Shown here: positions 16,979 to 27,623 of the stretch, piece after piece | Numbering within the stretch: the stretch's first letter is position 1 | How the letters are laid out: each line of letters opens with the position of its first letter | Origin: Stutzerimonas stutzeri | Lineage (GTDB): Bacteria > Pseudomonadota > Gammaproteobacteria > Pseudomonadales > Pseudomonadaceae | Assembly: GCF_000952685.1 (NCBI RefSeq) | Contig: NZ_JYHV01000011.1 | Coordinates: forward strand, 1-64,000 | DNA length: 64,000 nt | Direction of reading: 5' to 3' | The notes under the pieces: model-generated | Seen by the model: only the letters and a program-made list of their open reading frames with translations | Told to the model about the DNA's origin: nothing | The model's database searches: none | Translations under genes and position numbers: made by a program

Positions 16979-18127
16979 TCAGGGCTTGGGAAATTTGTAG
17001 ATCGTGGTCTGGGTGTAGGTCTCGCCCGGGTCGAGGCGAGTGCTCGGGAAGTCTGGTTGATTGGGCGAGTCCGGGTAGTGCTGCGTTTCCAGTGTGAAAG
17101 CGCTCCAGTGCGAGTAGGTCTTGCCGCCTTTGCCCTTGATGCTGCCGTCGAGGAAATTGCCGGTATAGAGCTGCACACCGGGCTCGGTGGTGTACATCAA
17201 CAGCCGCCGTCCGGACTCGGGGTCGTGCACTTCGGTAGCCCGCTTGCTGAGGTCGCCATCGGTATCCAGCACCCAGTTGAAATCGAAGCCGCCGGCCTTG
17301 GCCTCGGCGAACTTCAATTGCTCGTGATCATCCTTTATGTGTTCGCCAAAGCGGGTCGGCTGGAGGAAATCCATCGGTGTGCCCTTCACCTCGGCCAGCT
17401 CGCCGGTGGGGATGAGTTTCTCGGTGACCGGTGTATAGCGCGAGGCGTGCAGCGTCGCGACCTGATCCAGCACGCTCGGGCTGCCAGCGCCGGCGAGGTT
17501 GAAGTAGCTGTGGTTGGTCAGGTTGAGCACGGTGGGTTTGTCGGTGGTGGCGCGGTACTGAATGCGCAGCTCGTTGTCTTCGTTGAGGCTGTAGGTCACA
17601 TGGGTGGTCATTTTGCCTGGAAAGCCCATCTCGCCATCGGGCGACACGTAGCTCAGCTCGACACCGACCCAGCCGTCCTCGTCGGCGGGCCTGGCCTTCC
17701 AGACCCGTTTGTCGAAACCCTCCGGCCCGCCATGCAGGGCGTTGCTGCCGTCGTTCTGCGGGATCTGGTAGGTCTTGCCGTCGAGTTCGAAGCGGCCATC
17801 CGCGATGCGGTTGCCAAAGCGCCCGATAGTCGCGCCGAAGTAAACGTTGCCGTTCTTGATGTAGCCATCGACATCATCGAAGCCGAGCACGATGTCGTCG
17901 GTCTTGCCGTTCTTGTCCGGTATCAGCAATGACTGCAGCACGCCGCCGTAGGTGATCACCACCGCTTCCACCCCTTGGCTGTTTTTCAGGGTGTATTTTT
18001 CGATGGGCGTGCCGTCCGGCATCTTGCCGAAGCTGCCGTGCTGGTTGGACAGACCTGCCGCTTGGGCGCCGAATGTACTGATCATGAGAGACAGGGCAAT
18101 TCCGTTGAGTAGCAATCTGGGTTGCAT
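16979..18127 (-). CDS. galM: Aldose 1-epimerase (mutarotase), exported
   Basis: This protein interconverts alpha and beta anomers of galactose and related aldoses. The 382-residue protein has a Sec signal peptide (about 1-25, ending STFGAQAAG), so it should act in the periplasm before uptake. Family segments include GRFGNRIADGRF, NALHGGPEGFDKRVW (first catalytic His), NLTNHSYFNLAG (second His) and the conserved acidic residues further on. I chose the ATG at 18127 because AGGTGA lies 5-6 nt upstream; an in-frame ATG at 18142 has no ribosome site. It is convergent with dgoD and completes the galactose locus. Confidence 0.93.
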   Translation of the reverse strand: MQPRLLLNGIALSLMISTFGAQAAGLSNQHGSFGKMPDGTPIEKYTLKNSQGVEAVVITYGGVLQSLLIPDKNGKTDDIVLGFDDVDGYIKNGNVYFGATIGRFGNRIADGRFELDGKTYQIPQNDGSNALHGGPEGFDKRVWKARPADEDGWVGVELSYVSPDGEMGFPGKMTTHVTYSLNEDNELRIQYRATTDKPTVLNLTNHSYFNLAGAGSPSVLDQVATLHASRYTPVTEKLIPTGELAEVKGTPMDFLQPTRFGEHIKDDHEQLKFAEAKAGGFDFNWVLDTDGDLSKRATEVHDPESGRRLLMYTTEPGVQLYTGNFLDGSIKGKGGKTYSHWSAFTLETQHYPDSPNQPDFPSTRLDPGETYTQTTIYKFPKP

Positions 18128-18250
18128 GGCTTCACCTGACATTGTTGTTGTTTTTTACGTGGTGCACGGCGCCAGGTCGGTGTAGCACCGTTGCGCCGGC
18201 TAAAGCCTAGACAGCCGAGCCATTCCGTCCCAATACGAATTACGGTGCCT

Positions 18251-18272
18251 GAGATATCCAAACCGATATCTC
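18251..18272. promoter_or_regulatory. Perfect dyad upstream of galM
   Basis: GAGATATC and GATATCTC form a perfect 8-bp inverted repeat with a 6-nt spacer, in the 168-nt gap between the queG stop codon and the galM start. It could be an operator for galM or a hairpin after queG. Arm symmetry and spacing resemble a dimeric regulator site. It does not share the TCATATGAT core seen upstream of dgoR. Confidence 0.45.
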
Positions 18273-18295
18273 TCAAGTCCTGAAACATGGGTTGG

Positions 18296-19369
18296 TCAGG
18301 TGCGCTGGCGGACTTCATGTTGCGCCAGTGCCCACTCGACGTGTTCGCGCACCAGTTCAGATGGGTCCTCACGGCGAGCCTGCAGCGCTTCAAGCACGGG
18401 AATGCTCGAGGGTGCGTTGCCCAACCCGACGGCCAGATTGCGCAACCAGTTCTGGTAACCCGTCCGCCGCAGCGGCGAGCCTTCGGTACGGCTGAGAAAT
18501 TCCGCTTCGGTCCAGCGAAACAGCGCCGCCAGTTCGGCATTGTCGAGGCTGTGGCGGGGCTGGAAGTCGGTCTGCTCAGTTGGTTTGGCGAAGCGATTCC
18601 AGGGGCAGACGATCTGGCAGTCGTCGCAGCCGAACACCCGGTTGCCGATCTTCGGCCGCAGCTCGACCGGTATCGGGCCTTTCAGCTCGATGGTGAGGTA
18701 GGAAATGCAGCGTCGCGCGTCCAGCATACGTTCCCCGACGAAGGCCTCGGTCGGGCAAATGTCCAAGCAGGCGTGGCAGCTGCCGCAGTGGTCGCGCGCA
18801 CTGGGCTCGTCAACCGGCAAATCGATGTCTACGAAGAGTTCGCCGAGGAAGAACCAGCTTCCAGCCTTGCGGTTGAGCACCAGGGTGTTCTTGCCGATCC
18901 AGCCGAGGCCGGCCTGCTGCGCCACGGCTTTTTCCAGCACTGGCGCGCTGTCGACGAAGGCGCGGAAGCCGAAGGGACCTATGACTTGCTGAATGCGCTC
19001 GGCCAGCTGCTGCAGGCGCTTGCGGATCAGCTTGTGGTAGTCGCGCCCTAATGCGTAACGCGAGACGTAGGCCTTCTCGGGATGCGCCAGTTGCGCGGCC
19101 ATGCGCGTGTCGCCCGGCAGGTAATCCATGCGTAACGACACGACTCGCAGCGTGCCCGGCACCAGCTGCTCCGGGTGGGAACGTTTGCTGCCGTGGGCAG
19201 CCATATAATCCATCTCGCCGTGATAGCCGGCTGCCAGCCAGCGCTCCAGGTGCGCTTCATGCTCGCCCAGGTCGACACCGGTGATGCCAACCTGCTGAAA
19301 GCCGAGCTCGCGTCCCCACTCCTTGATGGAGTCGGCAAGTGCGGCGGGGTCGAGAGTGGTGCTGGACAT
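18296..19369 (-). CDS. queG: Epoxyqueuosine reductase QueG
   Basis: QueG performs the last step of queuosine synthesis, reducing the epoxide of epoxyqueuosine at the tRNA wobble position with cobalamin and iron-sulfur clusters. The 357-residue protein has the ferredoxin-type cluster motifs CGSCHACLDICP and CDDCQIVCPW, and the segment GWIGKNTLVLNRKAGSWFF. A C-terminal HEAT-like repeat region ends it. It is divergent from nnr, the arrangement seen in P. aeruginosa, except that orn does not follow. Confidence 0.96.
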   Translation of the reverse strand: MSSTTLDPAALADSIKEWGRELGFQQVGITGVDLGEHEAHLERWLAAGYHGEMDYMAAHGSKRSHPEQLVPGTLRVVSLRMDYLPGDTRMAAQLAHPEKAYVSRYALGRDYHKLIRKRLQQLAERIQQVIGPFGFRAFVDSAPVLEKAVAQQAGLGWIGKNTLVLNRKAGSWFFLGELFVDIDLPVDEPSARDHCGSCHACLDICPTEAFVGERMLDARRCISYLTIELKGPIPVELRPKIGNRVFGCDDCQIVCPWNRFAKPTEQTDFQPRHSLDNAELAALFRWTEAEFLSRTEGSPLRRTGYQNWLRNLAVGLGNAPSSIPVLEALQARREDPSELVREHVEWALAQHEVRQRT

Positions 19370-19523
19370 GGCTTCGGTTGTCGGGCGTTACGGCGTGTGA
19401 TGGGCAACTGGTGTTCGTTTCGGTGCGGTGGCTGTTACAGCTGCCGCGCTGTGCGCCCTGAGGTGGTGACATCCATTGTTGTCCGCCGTCGACGCGCTGC
19501 GGGCGGCCAGGCAGGCGCATGCG

Positions 19524-19529
19524 TATAAT
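19524..19529 (+). promoter_or_regulatory. Candidate -10 element for the nnr operon
   Basis: A perfect TATAAT lies 28 nt upstream of the nnr start codon. No good -35 hexamer is visible at the normal spacing, so this rests on the -10 alone. It would drive the nnr-tsaE-amiB-mutL-miaA series. Confidence 0.42.
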
Positions 19530-19556
19530 TCTGCCAGATATTCGCTCGGGTGATTC

Positions 19557-21056
19557 ATGTCCCAGACCACCGATACACTCCCCAACCGTCTTTACTCGGC
19601 CGCGCAGGTACGCGAACTCGACGCTCGGCTGATCGCCGCCGGGACGCCCGGTTTCGAACTGATGCAGCGCGCCGCCCACGCAGCCTGGCGTGCCTTGCGC
19701 CGGCGTTGGCCGGATAGCGCTGAAGTCACCGTCCTGGCTGGGCGCGGCAATAACGCTGGAGACGGGTACCTGATCGCAGCGCTGGCGCAGCGCGCCGGTC
19801 GTGAGGTTCAGGTCATCGCAGTGGGTGATCCCCTCCAGCTGCAGGGCGATGCTGCCAGCGCCTTCAATGAAGCACAGGCAGCCGGCGTGCGGGTGACCCC
19901 CTGGTCGTCTGGCGCCGAGCTGCGCGGTGTGCTGGTCGATGCGCTGCTCGGCACAGGGATTACCGGCGAGGTGCGCGAACCGTACGCCAGCGCCATTCGC
20001 GCCATGAACGAAAGTGAGCTAGCGATCCTTGCAGTCGATTTGCCATCGGGGCTGTGTGCCGACACCGGGCGCCTGCTCGGCGAGGTGGTGCGTGCCGAGC
20101 TGACTGTGACATTCATCGGGCTCAAGCTCGGGCTGTTCACTGGAGAGGGGCCGGATCGGATCGGCGCGCTGGTCTTCGATGACCTACAAGGCGACGCGCA
20201 GGTGGTCGAGCAGAGTGCGTACGCCGCCGTGCGTTTGTCCGAAGCGGTCCTGCCCAAGCTCGCGCCCCGTTCCCCGACCGCTCATAAAGGGAGCTTCGGT
20301 CAGGTACTGGTCATTGGCGGTGACCTTGGCACGGGCGGTGCTGCCTTGCTGACAGCCGAAGCGGCACTGCGCTGCGGGGCCGGCATGGTGACCCTGGCAA
20401 CGCGGCCGGAGCATGTCACCGCCTCGCTGGTGCGGCGCCCGGAGATCATGTGCAGTGGTGTCGAATCCACCTATGCGCTGACGGGGCTGACCGGACGCGC
20501 CGATGTGCTGGTCATCGGGCCAGGCCTGGGGCAAGCGCCGTGGGGGCGCAGTTTGCTGTCGCTGGCTCCGCAGTGCCGCATGCCTCAAGTGTGGGACGCC
20601 GATGCGCTGAACCTGCTGGCGACCGGCGCGGTCGAGTTGCCGAGTGATTGCCTGCTGACGCCGCACCCAGGCGAGGCCGCACGGTTGTTGGGCATGACGG
20701 TCGCACAGGTCCAGGCCGATCGTCCCGCGGCAACCCAAGCACTGGCAAAGCGCTACAGTTGTAGCGTACTGCTCAAAGGCGCAGGTACGCTGATCGCAGG
20801 ACCTGATGGACGTTTGGCGCTATGTGATCGCGGCCATCCGGCCATGGCCAGTGCGGGGCTGGGCGACGTTCTGGCGGGCGTCGCGGGCGCCCTACTGGCG
20901 CAAGGCCTTAGGCCGTTCGATGCAGCCTGTCTGGCCGTGTGGCTGCATGCCGTGGCCGGTGAGCGCGCCGGCGAGCAAGGCCGTGGATTGGCCGCCGTCG
21001 ATATGATCCCAGCCATTCGCCAGCTGCTCGAGGAACAATCGCCATGCCGGATGTGA
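19557..21056 (+). CDS. nnr: Bifunctional NAD(P)H-hydrate epimerase/dehydratase
   Basis: Nnr repairs damaged NADH and NADPH hydrates. The 499-residue fusion has an N-terminal epimerase domain (about 1-220, with [16 protein letters not shown] and [10 protein letters not shown]) and a C-terminal ADP-dependent dehydratase domain. The latter carries [24 protein letters not shown] and the nucleotide-binding [17 protein letters not shown]. Its 3' end overlaps tsaE by 13 nt. The order nnr-tsaE-amiB-mutL is standard in gammaproteobacteria. Confidence 0.96.
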   Translation: MSQTTDTLPNRLYSAAQVRELDARLIAAGTPGFELMQRAAHAAWRALRRRWPDSAEVTVLAGRGNNAGDGYLIAALAQRAGREVQVIAVGDPLQLQGDAASAFNEAQAAGVRVTPWSSGAELRGVLVDALLGTGITGEVREPYASAIRAMNESELAILAVDLPSGLCADTGRLLGEVVRAELTVTFIGLKLGLFTGEGPDRIGALVFDDLQGDAQVVEQSAYAAVRLSEAVLPKLAPRSPTAHKGSFGQVLVIGGDLGTGGAALLTAEAALRCGAGMVTLATRPEHVTASLVRRPEIMCSGVESTYALTGLTGRADVLVIGPGLGQAPWGRSLLSLAPQCRMPQVWDADALNLLATGAVELPSDCLLTPHPGEAARLLGMTVAQVQADRPAATQALAKRYSCSVLLKGAGTLIAGPDGRLALCDRGHPAMASAGLGDVLAGVAGALLAQGLRPFDAACLAVWLHAVAGERAGEQGRGLAAVDMIPAIRQLLEEQSPCRM

Positions 21057-21514
21057 CGCTATTTGCAGCCGACGAAGCGGAGATGCTGGCGCTGGGTGCG
21101 ACCATCGCCCGGGCGACCGATGGTCGGGGCGTGATCTATCTGCATGGTGATCTCGGCGCAGGCAAGACGACGTTGTCGCGCGGGCTGATTCGCGGTTTCG
21201 GACATGAGGGCAAGGTCAAAAGCCCGACCTTTACCTTGGTCGAACCTTACGAAACGCCGGCCGCACGCGTCTTTCACTTCGACCTGTACCGGCTCGTCGA
21301 TCCGGAAGAACTGGAGTTTCTGGGCATTCGCGACTATTTCGAAGGGGACGCATTGTGCCTGGTAGAGTGGCCAGAACGTGGCGCCGGCATTTTGCCAAAG
21401 GCCGACCTGGACATTACCATTACGCCCCAAGGCGCTGGCCGCTCGCTGCGTCTGACGCCGCGAGGCGAACGTGGAGTTGGCTGGTGTTCTGTCCTGACCA
21501 TCGGTAATCAATGA
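21044..21514 (+). CDS. tsaE: tRNA threonylcarbamoyladenosine biosynthesis ATPase TsaE
   Basis: TsaE is the P-loop ATPase partner of TsaB and TsaD in making the t6A37 modification of ANN-decoding tRNAs. The 156-residue protein shows Walker [16 protein letters not shown], the switch-like [12 protein letters not shown] and [17 protein letters not shown], followed by LVEWPERG. It overlaps nnr upstream, and its stop overlaps the amiB start (ATGA). Confidence 0.96.
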   Translation: MPDVTLFAADEAEMLALGATIARATDGRGVIYLHGDLGAGKTTLSRGLIRGFGHEGKVKSPTFTLVEPYETPAARVFHFDLYRLVDPEELEFLGIRDYFEGDALCLVEWPERGAGILPKADLDITITPQGAGRSLRLTPRGERGVGWCSVLTIGNQ

Positions 21515-22947
21515 ATAACATGGGGTTGGGTATGCGCATGCGCGCGCTGGTAAGTGGTTTGGCATTGATGCTCGCGGCCGTGCAGGCCCTGGCTGCTTCC
21601 GACGTGCAGAGCGTGCGTTTGTGGCGGGCGCCGGATAATACGCGTCTGGTATTCGATCTCTCCGGTCCGGTAAAGCACAGCGTGTTCACCCTGACGGCGC
21701 CGGATCGCATTGTGATCGACGTCGATGGCGGTAATCTGCCCAAGCCGTTCGAGCAGTTGCCACTGGAAAAAACGCCCATCTCCGGGCTGCGTGCGGCCAA
21801 GTACGATGCCGATACGTTGCGGGTGGTTATCGACCTCTCTGCTCAGGTGACGCCCAAGAGTTTTACCCTGACCCCGAATCAGCAGTACGGTCATCGGCTC
21901 GTAGTCGATCTGTACGATGAGGGCGCCGACCCGTCCGCAACCGCAGACGTGCCGGCGACGACCACGCCGAGCACACCCGCCGCGCCCGTATCACCAACCT
22001 TGCCGTCGCTCAGTTTGCCGTCGCTGCCAAGCAGCAAGCGTGACATCGTGATCGCTATCGATGCCGGCCATGGCGGCGAGGATCCAGGGGCGATCGGCCC
22101 GGGTAAGATCTACGAGAAGAACGTGGTGCTGCAGATTTCCAAGGAGTTGCAACGCCAGATCAACGCCGAAAAGGGCTTCCGCGCCGAACTGGTACGCACG
22201 GGGGACTACTTCATTCCGCTGCGCAAACGCACCGAGATTGCCCGCAAGAAGGGCGCGGATCTGTTCGTCTCGATACACGCCGATGCGGCGCCTCGTTCGT
22301 CCGCCTATGGTGCCTCGGTGTTCGCCCTGTCGGATCGAGGCGCTACCTCGGAAACCGCACGTTGGCTAGCTGACAGCGAAAACCGTTCGGATCTGATTGG
22401 CGGCGCCGGCAATGTCAGCTTGGGAGACAAGGATCAGATGCTCGCTGGCGTGCTGCTGGATCTATCGATGACCGCCTCGCTCTCATCCAGCCTCAACATT
22501 GGGCAAAAGGTCTTGAGCAATATGGGACGTATCACGCCGTTGCACAAAAGCCGAGTGGAGCAGGCTGGATTCATGGTGCTGAAATCTCCGGACATTCCTT
22601 CAATCCTGGTGGAAACCGGCTTCATCTCCAACCCGTCCGAAGCGCGCAAACTGCAAACCTCCGCCCATCAACAATCGCTGGCACGCTCGATTCGCAGTGG
22701 TGTGCGGCAGTTCTTCCAGGAAAACCCGCCCCCCGGAACCTACATCGCCTGGATGCGGGACTCAGGCAAGATCGCCAGTGCGCCTCGCGAACACGTGGTT
22801 CGCTCCGGTGAAAGCCTGGCGCTGCTTGCCGAGCGCTATCAGATCAGCCTGTCGGCGCTGCGCAGTGCCAACAGCCTGAAGAGCGACGTGATCAAAATCG
22901 GTCAGACTCTGACGATTCCTGCCACCACCCTGGCGGCCCAGCCATGA
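21511..22947 (+). CDS. amiB: N-acetylmuramoyl-L-alanine amidase with AMIN and LysM domains
   Basis: This periplasmic zinc amidase cuts septal peptidoglycan during daughter-cell separation. The 478-residue precursor has a signal peptide (about 1-30, ending AAVQALAAS), then an AMIN septal-targeting domain (about 32-135) and a Pro/Thr/Ser-rich linker. The Amidase_3 catalytic domain (about 175-400) has the zinc ligand motifs [12 protein letters not shown] and SIHADAA and the glutamate in [11 protein letters not shown]-terminal LysM peptidoglycan-binding repeat (about 430-475) ends it. ATGA overlaps couple it to tsaE and mutL. Confidence 0.95.
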   Translation: MNNMGLGMRMRALVSGLALMLAAVQALAASDVQSVRLWRAPDNTRLVFDLSGPVKHSVFTLTAPDRIVIDVDGGNLPKPFEQLPLEKTPISGLRAAKYDADTLRVVIDLSAQVTPKSFTLTPNQQYGHRLVVDLYDEGADPSATADVPATTTPSTPAAPVSPTLPSLSLPSLPSSKRDIVIAIDAGHGGEDPGAIGPGKIYEKNVVLQISKELQRQINAEKGFRAELVRTGDYFIPLRKRTEIARKKGADLFVSIHADAAPRSSAYGASVFALSDRGATSETARWLADSENRSDLIGGAGNVSLGDKDQMLAGVLLDLSMTASLSSSLNIGQKVLSNMGRITPLHKSRVEQAGFMVLKSPDIPSILVETGFISNPSEARKLQTSAHQQSLARSIRSGVRQFFQENPPPGTYIAWMRDSGKIASAPREHVVRSGESLALLAERYQISLSALRSANSLKSDVIKIGQTLTIPATTLAAQP

Positions 22948-24821
22948 CCGAGGCGGCGCGTATCCAGCTGCTCAATCCACGGCTGGCGAATCAGATTGCG
23001 GCGGGGGAAGTGGTTGAGCGACCCGCTTCGGTTATCAAGGAGCTGCTGGAAAACAGCCTCGATTCGGGTGCCTCACGTATCGAGGTGGATGTCGAACAAG
23101 GCGGGGTGAAATTGCTTCGCGTGCGTGACGATGGCTGTGGGATTCCCGCCGACGACTTGCCGCTGGCGCTGGCCCGGCATGCGACCAGCAAGATTCGCGA
23201 TCTTGAAGACTTGGAGCGGGTGATGAGCCTGGGCTTCCGGGGCGAGGCGCTGGCGTCGATCAGTTCGGTGTCGCGTTTGACGCTCACGTCACGTACCGCT
23301 GACGCCGCCGAGGCCTGGCAGGTCGAAACCGAAGGTCGCGACATGGAAGCTCGTGTCCAGCCAGCGGCGCATCCGGTTGGTACGTCCGTCGAAGTGCGCG
23401 ACCTGTTCTTCAATACGCCGGCCCGCCGCAAGTTCCTGCGCACCGAGAAGACCGAGTTCGACCATTTGCAGGAAGTGATCAAGCGACTGGCTTTGGCGCG
23501 CTTCGACGTGGCCTTCCATTTGCGCCACAACGGCAAGGTGGTGCTTGCGCTGCATCAGGCCTGCGATGCCGCATCGCGGGCACGGCGTGTGGCGTCGGTG
23601 TGCGGTCCAGCCTTTCTCGAGCAGGCGCTGCCCGTGGAAATCGAGCGCAACGGCTTGCATCTTTGGGGCTGGGTCGGTTTGCCGACATTTTCGCGCAGCC
23701 AGGCGGATCTGCAGTATTTCTACGTCAACGGACGCATGGTCCGTGACAAGCTGGTCGCCCATGCCGTGCGGCAGGCGTACCGCGACGTGTTGTTCAATGG
23801 TCGTCATCCAACCTTCGTGCTGTTTCTCGATGTCGATCCGGCGGTGGTGGATGTCAATGTCCACCCGACTAAACACGAGGTGCGTTTCCGCGATAACCGC
23901 ATGGTGCACGACTTCCTGTACGGCACTTTGCACCGCGCGCTCGGTGATGTGCGTCCGGAAGATCAGCTCGCTGCGCCGACCAGCGCTGCGCCGGTCGCCC
24001 AGGTCAGCGGTCTGGCCGCCGGGGAATTCGCCGGGCAGAACGAGATGAGTCTCGCCGCCAGCGTGCTCGAGCAGCCGCAGGGCGAACAGCCAGCTTGGCG
24101 AGGGGCCGGTGCCGGCTATCAGACACCCCGGCCAATGCCGGTGGGGAATGTTGCCGAAGCTCAGGGCGCCTATCGGGAGTTCTTTTCGCCACTGGCCGAA
24201 GTCGGTCCGGCGGCGTTGCCGGAGAGTCAGCACGATATTCCGCCGTTGGGCTATGCGCTGGCCCAGCTCAAGGGCATCTACATTCTGGCGGAGAATGCGC
24301 AGGGGCTGGTGCTGGTGGATATGCACGCCGCTCACGAGCGGATCATGTATGAGCGGCTGAAAACCGCGATGGCCAGTGAGGGTTTGCGAGGGCAACCATT
24401 ATTGGTGCCCGAGTCGATCGCAGTTGCCCAGCGAGAGGCTGACTGTGCCGAGGAGCACGCTCACTGGTTTAAGATGCTCGGTTTCGAGCTGCAGCGACTG
24501 GGGCCGGAAAGCCTGGCGATTCGCCAGATCCCTTCGTTGCTCAAGCAAGCCGAAGCGACGCGACTGGTTCAGGATGTGCTCGCTGATCTGCTGGAATACG
24601 GCACCAGTGACCGCATTCAGGCGCATCTCAACGAGTTGCTGGGCACCATGGCCTGCCACGGGGCGGTTCGAGCCAACCGGCGCCTTACCCTGCCGGAGAT
24701 GAATGGTCTGTTGCGCGATATGGAGCAGACCGAGCGCAGCGGTCAGTGCAATCATGGTCGCCCGACTTGGACCCAGATGGGTATGAGTGAGCTGGACAAG
24801 CTGTTCCTCAGGGGGCGGTAA
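22944..24821 (+). CDS. mutL: DNA mismatch repair protein MutL
   Basis: MutL links mismatch recognition by MutS to strand removal. The 625-residue protein has the GHKL ATPase N-terminus with [20 protein letters not shown], the second motif DDGCGI and the GFRGEAL block. The transducer follows, with [15 protein letters not shown] poorly conserved linker (about 330-430) leads to the dimerisation C-terminus. The C-terminus lacks an obvious DQHAxxERxxYE endonuclease start, but a related [12 protein letters not shown] is present at about 465, as in Pseudomonas MutL. It overlaps amiB by 4 nt. Confidence 0.96.
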   Translation: MTEAARIQLLNPRLANQIAAGEVVERPASVIKELLENSLDSGASRIEVDVEQGGVKLLRVRDDGCGIPADDLPLALARHATSKIRDLEDLERVMSLGFRGEALASISSVSRLTLTSRTADAAEAWQVETEGRDMEARVQPAAHPVGTSVEVRDLFFNTPARRKFLRTEKTEFDHLQEVIKRLALARFDVAFHLRHNGKVVLALHQACDAASRARRVASVCGPAFLEQALPVEIERNGLHLWGWVGLPTFSRSQADLQYFYVNGRMVRDKLVAHAVRQAYRDVLFNGRHPTFVLFLDVDPAVVDVNVHPTKHEVRFRDNRMVHDFLYGTLHRALGDVRPEDQLAAPTSAAPVAQVSGLAAGEFAGQNEMSLAASVLEQPQGEQPAWRGAGAGYQTPRPMPVGNVAEAQGAYREFFSPLAEVGPAALPESQHDIPPLGYALAQLKGIYILAENAQGLVLVDMHAAHERIMYERLKTAMASEGLRGQPLLVPESIAVAQREADCAEEHAHWFKMLGFELQRLGPESLAIRQIPSLLKQAEATRLVQDVLADLLEYGTSDRIQAHLNELLGTMACHGAVRANRRLTLPEMNGLLRDMEQTERSGQCNHGRPTWTQMGMSELDKLFLRGR

Positions 24822-24894
24822 GTTCTATTCGCCAGCCTCGCGGTTACATCGGTTGCGCGTTGCGTAGCCAAATCACCTTCCTCTCGAGCTCTCG

Positions 24895-25866
24895 ATGTCC
24901 CAACTGCCTCCCGCCATTTTCCTCATGGGTCCCACTGCCGCAGGCAAGACCGATCTCGCAATGGAGCTTGCTAGACAGTTGCCCTGTGATCTGATCAGTG
25001 TGGATTCGGCGCTGGTATATAGGGGCATGGATATCGGCACCGCCAAGCCCTCGACAGAGCTGCTGCAGGCGTTTCCCCACCGGTTGATCGACATTCGTGA
25101 TCCGGCGCAGAGCTACTCGGCGGCCGATTTTGTCGGTGACGCACTGGCCGCGATGGCGGAAAGTACCGCGGCAGGGCGTATCCCGCTGCTGGTTGGCGGC
25201 ACCATGCTGTATTTCAAGGCGTTGAGCGAAGGCCTCGCCGATATGCCCGCTGCCGACGCATCGGTGCGCGCCGAGCTGGAAGCGCAGGCGGAGGCCGAGG
25301 GGCTGGCGGCGCTTCATCGGCAGTTGGCAGAAGTCGACCCGGAGTCTGCGGCGCGGATTCATCCCAACGACCCTCAGCGTCTGATCAGGGCGCTTGAGGT
25401 CTACCGAGTCAGCGGTATCAACATGAGTGAGCACCGTGCCCGACAAAGGTTGCAAAAAGCTGGAGCAGGCACGCCAGACGGCTGCGTCTTGCCTTATACT
25501 GTCGCGCAGTTGTCCGTTGCGCCCGCGCAGCGACAGGTCTTGCACGAGCGTATCGAACAACGCTTCGTGGCGATGGTTGAACAGGGCTTTGTCGAGGAGG
25601 TCGAAACCCTTCGTAGGCGTGGCGATCTGCATCCCGAACTGCCTTCCATGCGCGCCGTAGGCTATCGTCAGGTCTGGAGTTATCTGGACGGTGCCTATTC
25701 GCGAGAGGAAATGGTTCAGCGCGGCGTCATCGCCACCCGGCAACTGGCTAAGCGTCAATTGACTTGGTTGCGGGGGTGGGAGGGGGTTCACTGGTTGGAA
25801 AGTTCGGCCTGCGACAATCTGCCGCGAGCATTGAAATACTTGAAGACGCTCACCATATTGAGCTGA
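24895..25866 (+). CDS. miaA: tRNA dimethylallyltransferase MiaA
   Basis: MiaA transfers a dimethylallyl group to A37 of tRNAs that read UNN codons, the first step of ms2i6A synthesis. The 323-residue protein has the P-loop [13 protein letters not shown] near residue 13, [20 protein letters not shown] and [12 protein letters not shown]. The C-terminal [14 protein letters not shown] is also present. It lies between mutL and hfq as in most gammaproteobacteria. Confidence 0.97.
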   Translation: MSQLPPAIFLMGPTAAGKTDLAMELARQLPCDLISVDSALVYRGMDIGTAKPSTELLQAFPHRLIDIRDPAQSYSAADFVGDALAAMAESTAAGRIPLLVGGTMLYFKALSEGLADMPAADASVRAELEAQAEAEGLAALHRQLAEVDPESAARIHPNDPQRLIRALEVYRVSGINMSEHRARQRLQKAGAGTPDGCVLPYTVAQLSVAPAQRQVLHERIEQRFVAMVEQGFVEEVETLRRRGDLHPELPSMRAVGYRQVWSYLDGAYSREEMVQRGVIATRQLAKRQLTWLRGWEGVHWLESSACDNLPRALKYLKTLTILS

Positions 25867-25944
25867 CACTGCAATTCGACCGGCTATTCTCAAATCACTG
25901 ATCGGCCGTGTTTGATTCTAAAAATTAATGAAAAGATCCTTTAA

Positions 25945-26211
<267 letters not shown>

Positions 26212-26223
26212 AGGGGGCCTTCA

Positions 26224-27525
26224 TTGTTCTTCGAACGTCCCGATGGTGGTGAGCGGGCTATCCTGGTTCATCTGGATGGTCAGGATCCAGCGGCGCGTGA
26301 AGACCCTCAGGAGTTTCGGGAGCTGGCACGCTCAGCGGGCGCCGAAACTGTCGGTTTCGTCAATGTGGCCAGGCATCAACCTTCCGCCAAGTTTTTGATC
26401 GGTAGCGGCAAGGTCGAGGAGTTGCACGATCTCGTCAAGGATGGCGAGGTCGAGTTGGTCATCTTTAATCACATTCTGACACCCAGTCAGGAGCGCAATC
26501 TCGAACGTGCGCTCGAGTGCCGCGTGCTCGATCGAACCGGTTTGATTCTGGATATCTTTGCCCAGCGTGCACGGACGCACGAAGGTAAGCTGCAGGTCGA
26601 GTTGGCTCAGCTGGAACATATGAGCACGCGCCTGGTACGTGGCTGGACTCACCTTGAACGGCAGAAGGGTGGTATCGGTCTGCGTGGCCCGGGCGAGACC
26701 CAGTTGGAAACAGACCGTCGCCTGTTGCGCGTGCGTATCCGTCAGATCAAACAGCGCCTGGAAAAGGTACGTGGCCAGCGTGAGCAGGCTCGCCGGGGGC
26801 GCCGCCGTGCGGATATTCCGCTGATATCCCTGGTGGGCTATACCAACGCCGGCAAGTCTACGTTGTTCAATGCGTTGACCGAATCCGACGTCTACGCTGC
26901 CGACCAGTTGTTCGCCACGCTCGATCCGACCTTGCGTCGTCTGGAGCTGGGCGACCTGGGGCCGGTAGTGCTTGCCGATACGGTGGGCTTCATTCGCCAC
27001 CTGCCGCACAAACTGGTCGAATCCTTCCGGGCCACACTCGAAGAGTCGAGCAATGCTGATCTGCTGCTGCATGTCATCGATGCGCATGAGCCCGAGCGCG
27101 ATCAGCAGATCGAGCAGGTGCTGGCGGTGCTGACCGAGATCGGCGCAAATGAGCTGCCGATTTTGGAGGTCTACAACAAGGTGGATCTGCTGGAAGGTAT
27201 CGAGCCGCAGATCCAACGCAACGCTGACGGTGTGCCGCAGCGGGTCTGGGTGTCGGCACAGAAGGGGCTGGGCCTCGATCTGCTGAAGCAAGCCGTCGCC
27301 GAATTGCTCGGCAATGATTTATTCGTGGGCACGCTTCGACTTCCGCAGCGCCTTGGGCGGCTGCGAGCGCAATTGTTCGACTTGGGAGCGGTGCAGTCCG
27401 AGTCCCATGACGACGAGGGTGGCAGCCTGCTTGACGTACGACTACAGCGAGTCGAGCTGCACCGCCTGATAAGCCGAGCAGGCCTCGAGGTGGAGCAGTT
27501 CTTCGAACAACACACTTTGCAATAA
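26224..27525 (+). CDS. hflX: Ribosome-associated GTPase HflX
   Basis: HflX is a GTPase that splits stalled or heat-damaged 70S ribosomes. The 433-residue protein has its own N-terminal domain, the Gly-rich linker GGIGLRGPGETQLETDRR and the GTPase motifs GYTNAGKST (G1), DTVGFI (G3) and NKVD (G4). The start is TTG at 26224, supported by AAAGGGGG upstream and by the FFERPDGGERAILVHLDG start typical of Pseudomonas HflX. It begins 13 nt after hfq, so it shares its transcript. Confidence 0.96.
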   Translation: MFFERPDGGERAILVHLDGQDPAAREDPQEFRELARSAGAETVGFVNVARHQPSAKFLIGSGKVEELHDLVKDGEVELVIFNHILTPSQERNLERALECRVLDRTGLILDIFAQRARTHEGKLQVELAQLEHMSTRLVRGWTHLERQKGGIGLRGPGETQLETDRRLLRVRIRQIKQRLEKVRGQREQARRGRRRADIPLISLVGYTNAGKSTLFNALTESDVYAADQLFATLDPTLRRLELGDLGPVVLADTVGFIRHLPHKLVESFRATLEESSNADLLLHVIDAHEPERDQQIEQVLAVLTEIGANELPILEVYNKVDLLEGIEPQIQRNADGVPQRVWVSAQKGLGLDLLKQAVAELLGNDLFVGTLRLPQRLGRLRAQLFDLGAVQSESHDDEGGSLLDVRLQRVELHRLISRAGLEVEQFFEQHTLQ

Positions 27526-27623
27526 AGCTCGGGGGGCTTTTGAGCCGTTCGTTCCGGGCTTTCGGTAGCATTGGCGGGCGTGCCGTTTGGCGCGTCTTTA
27601 GCTTTATTTGAATGGAGAGCGCT

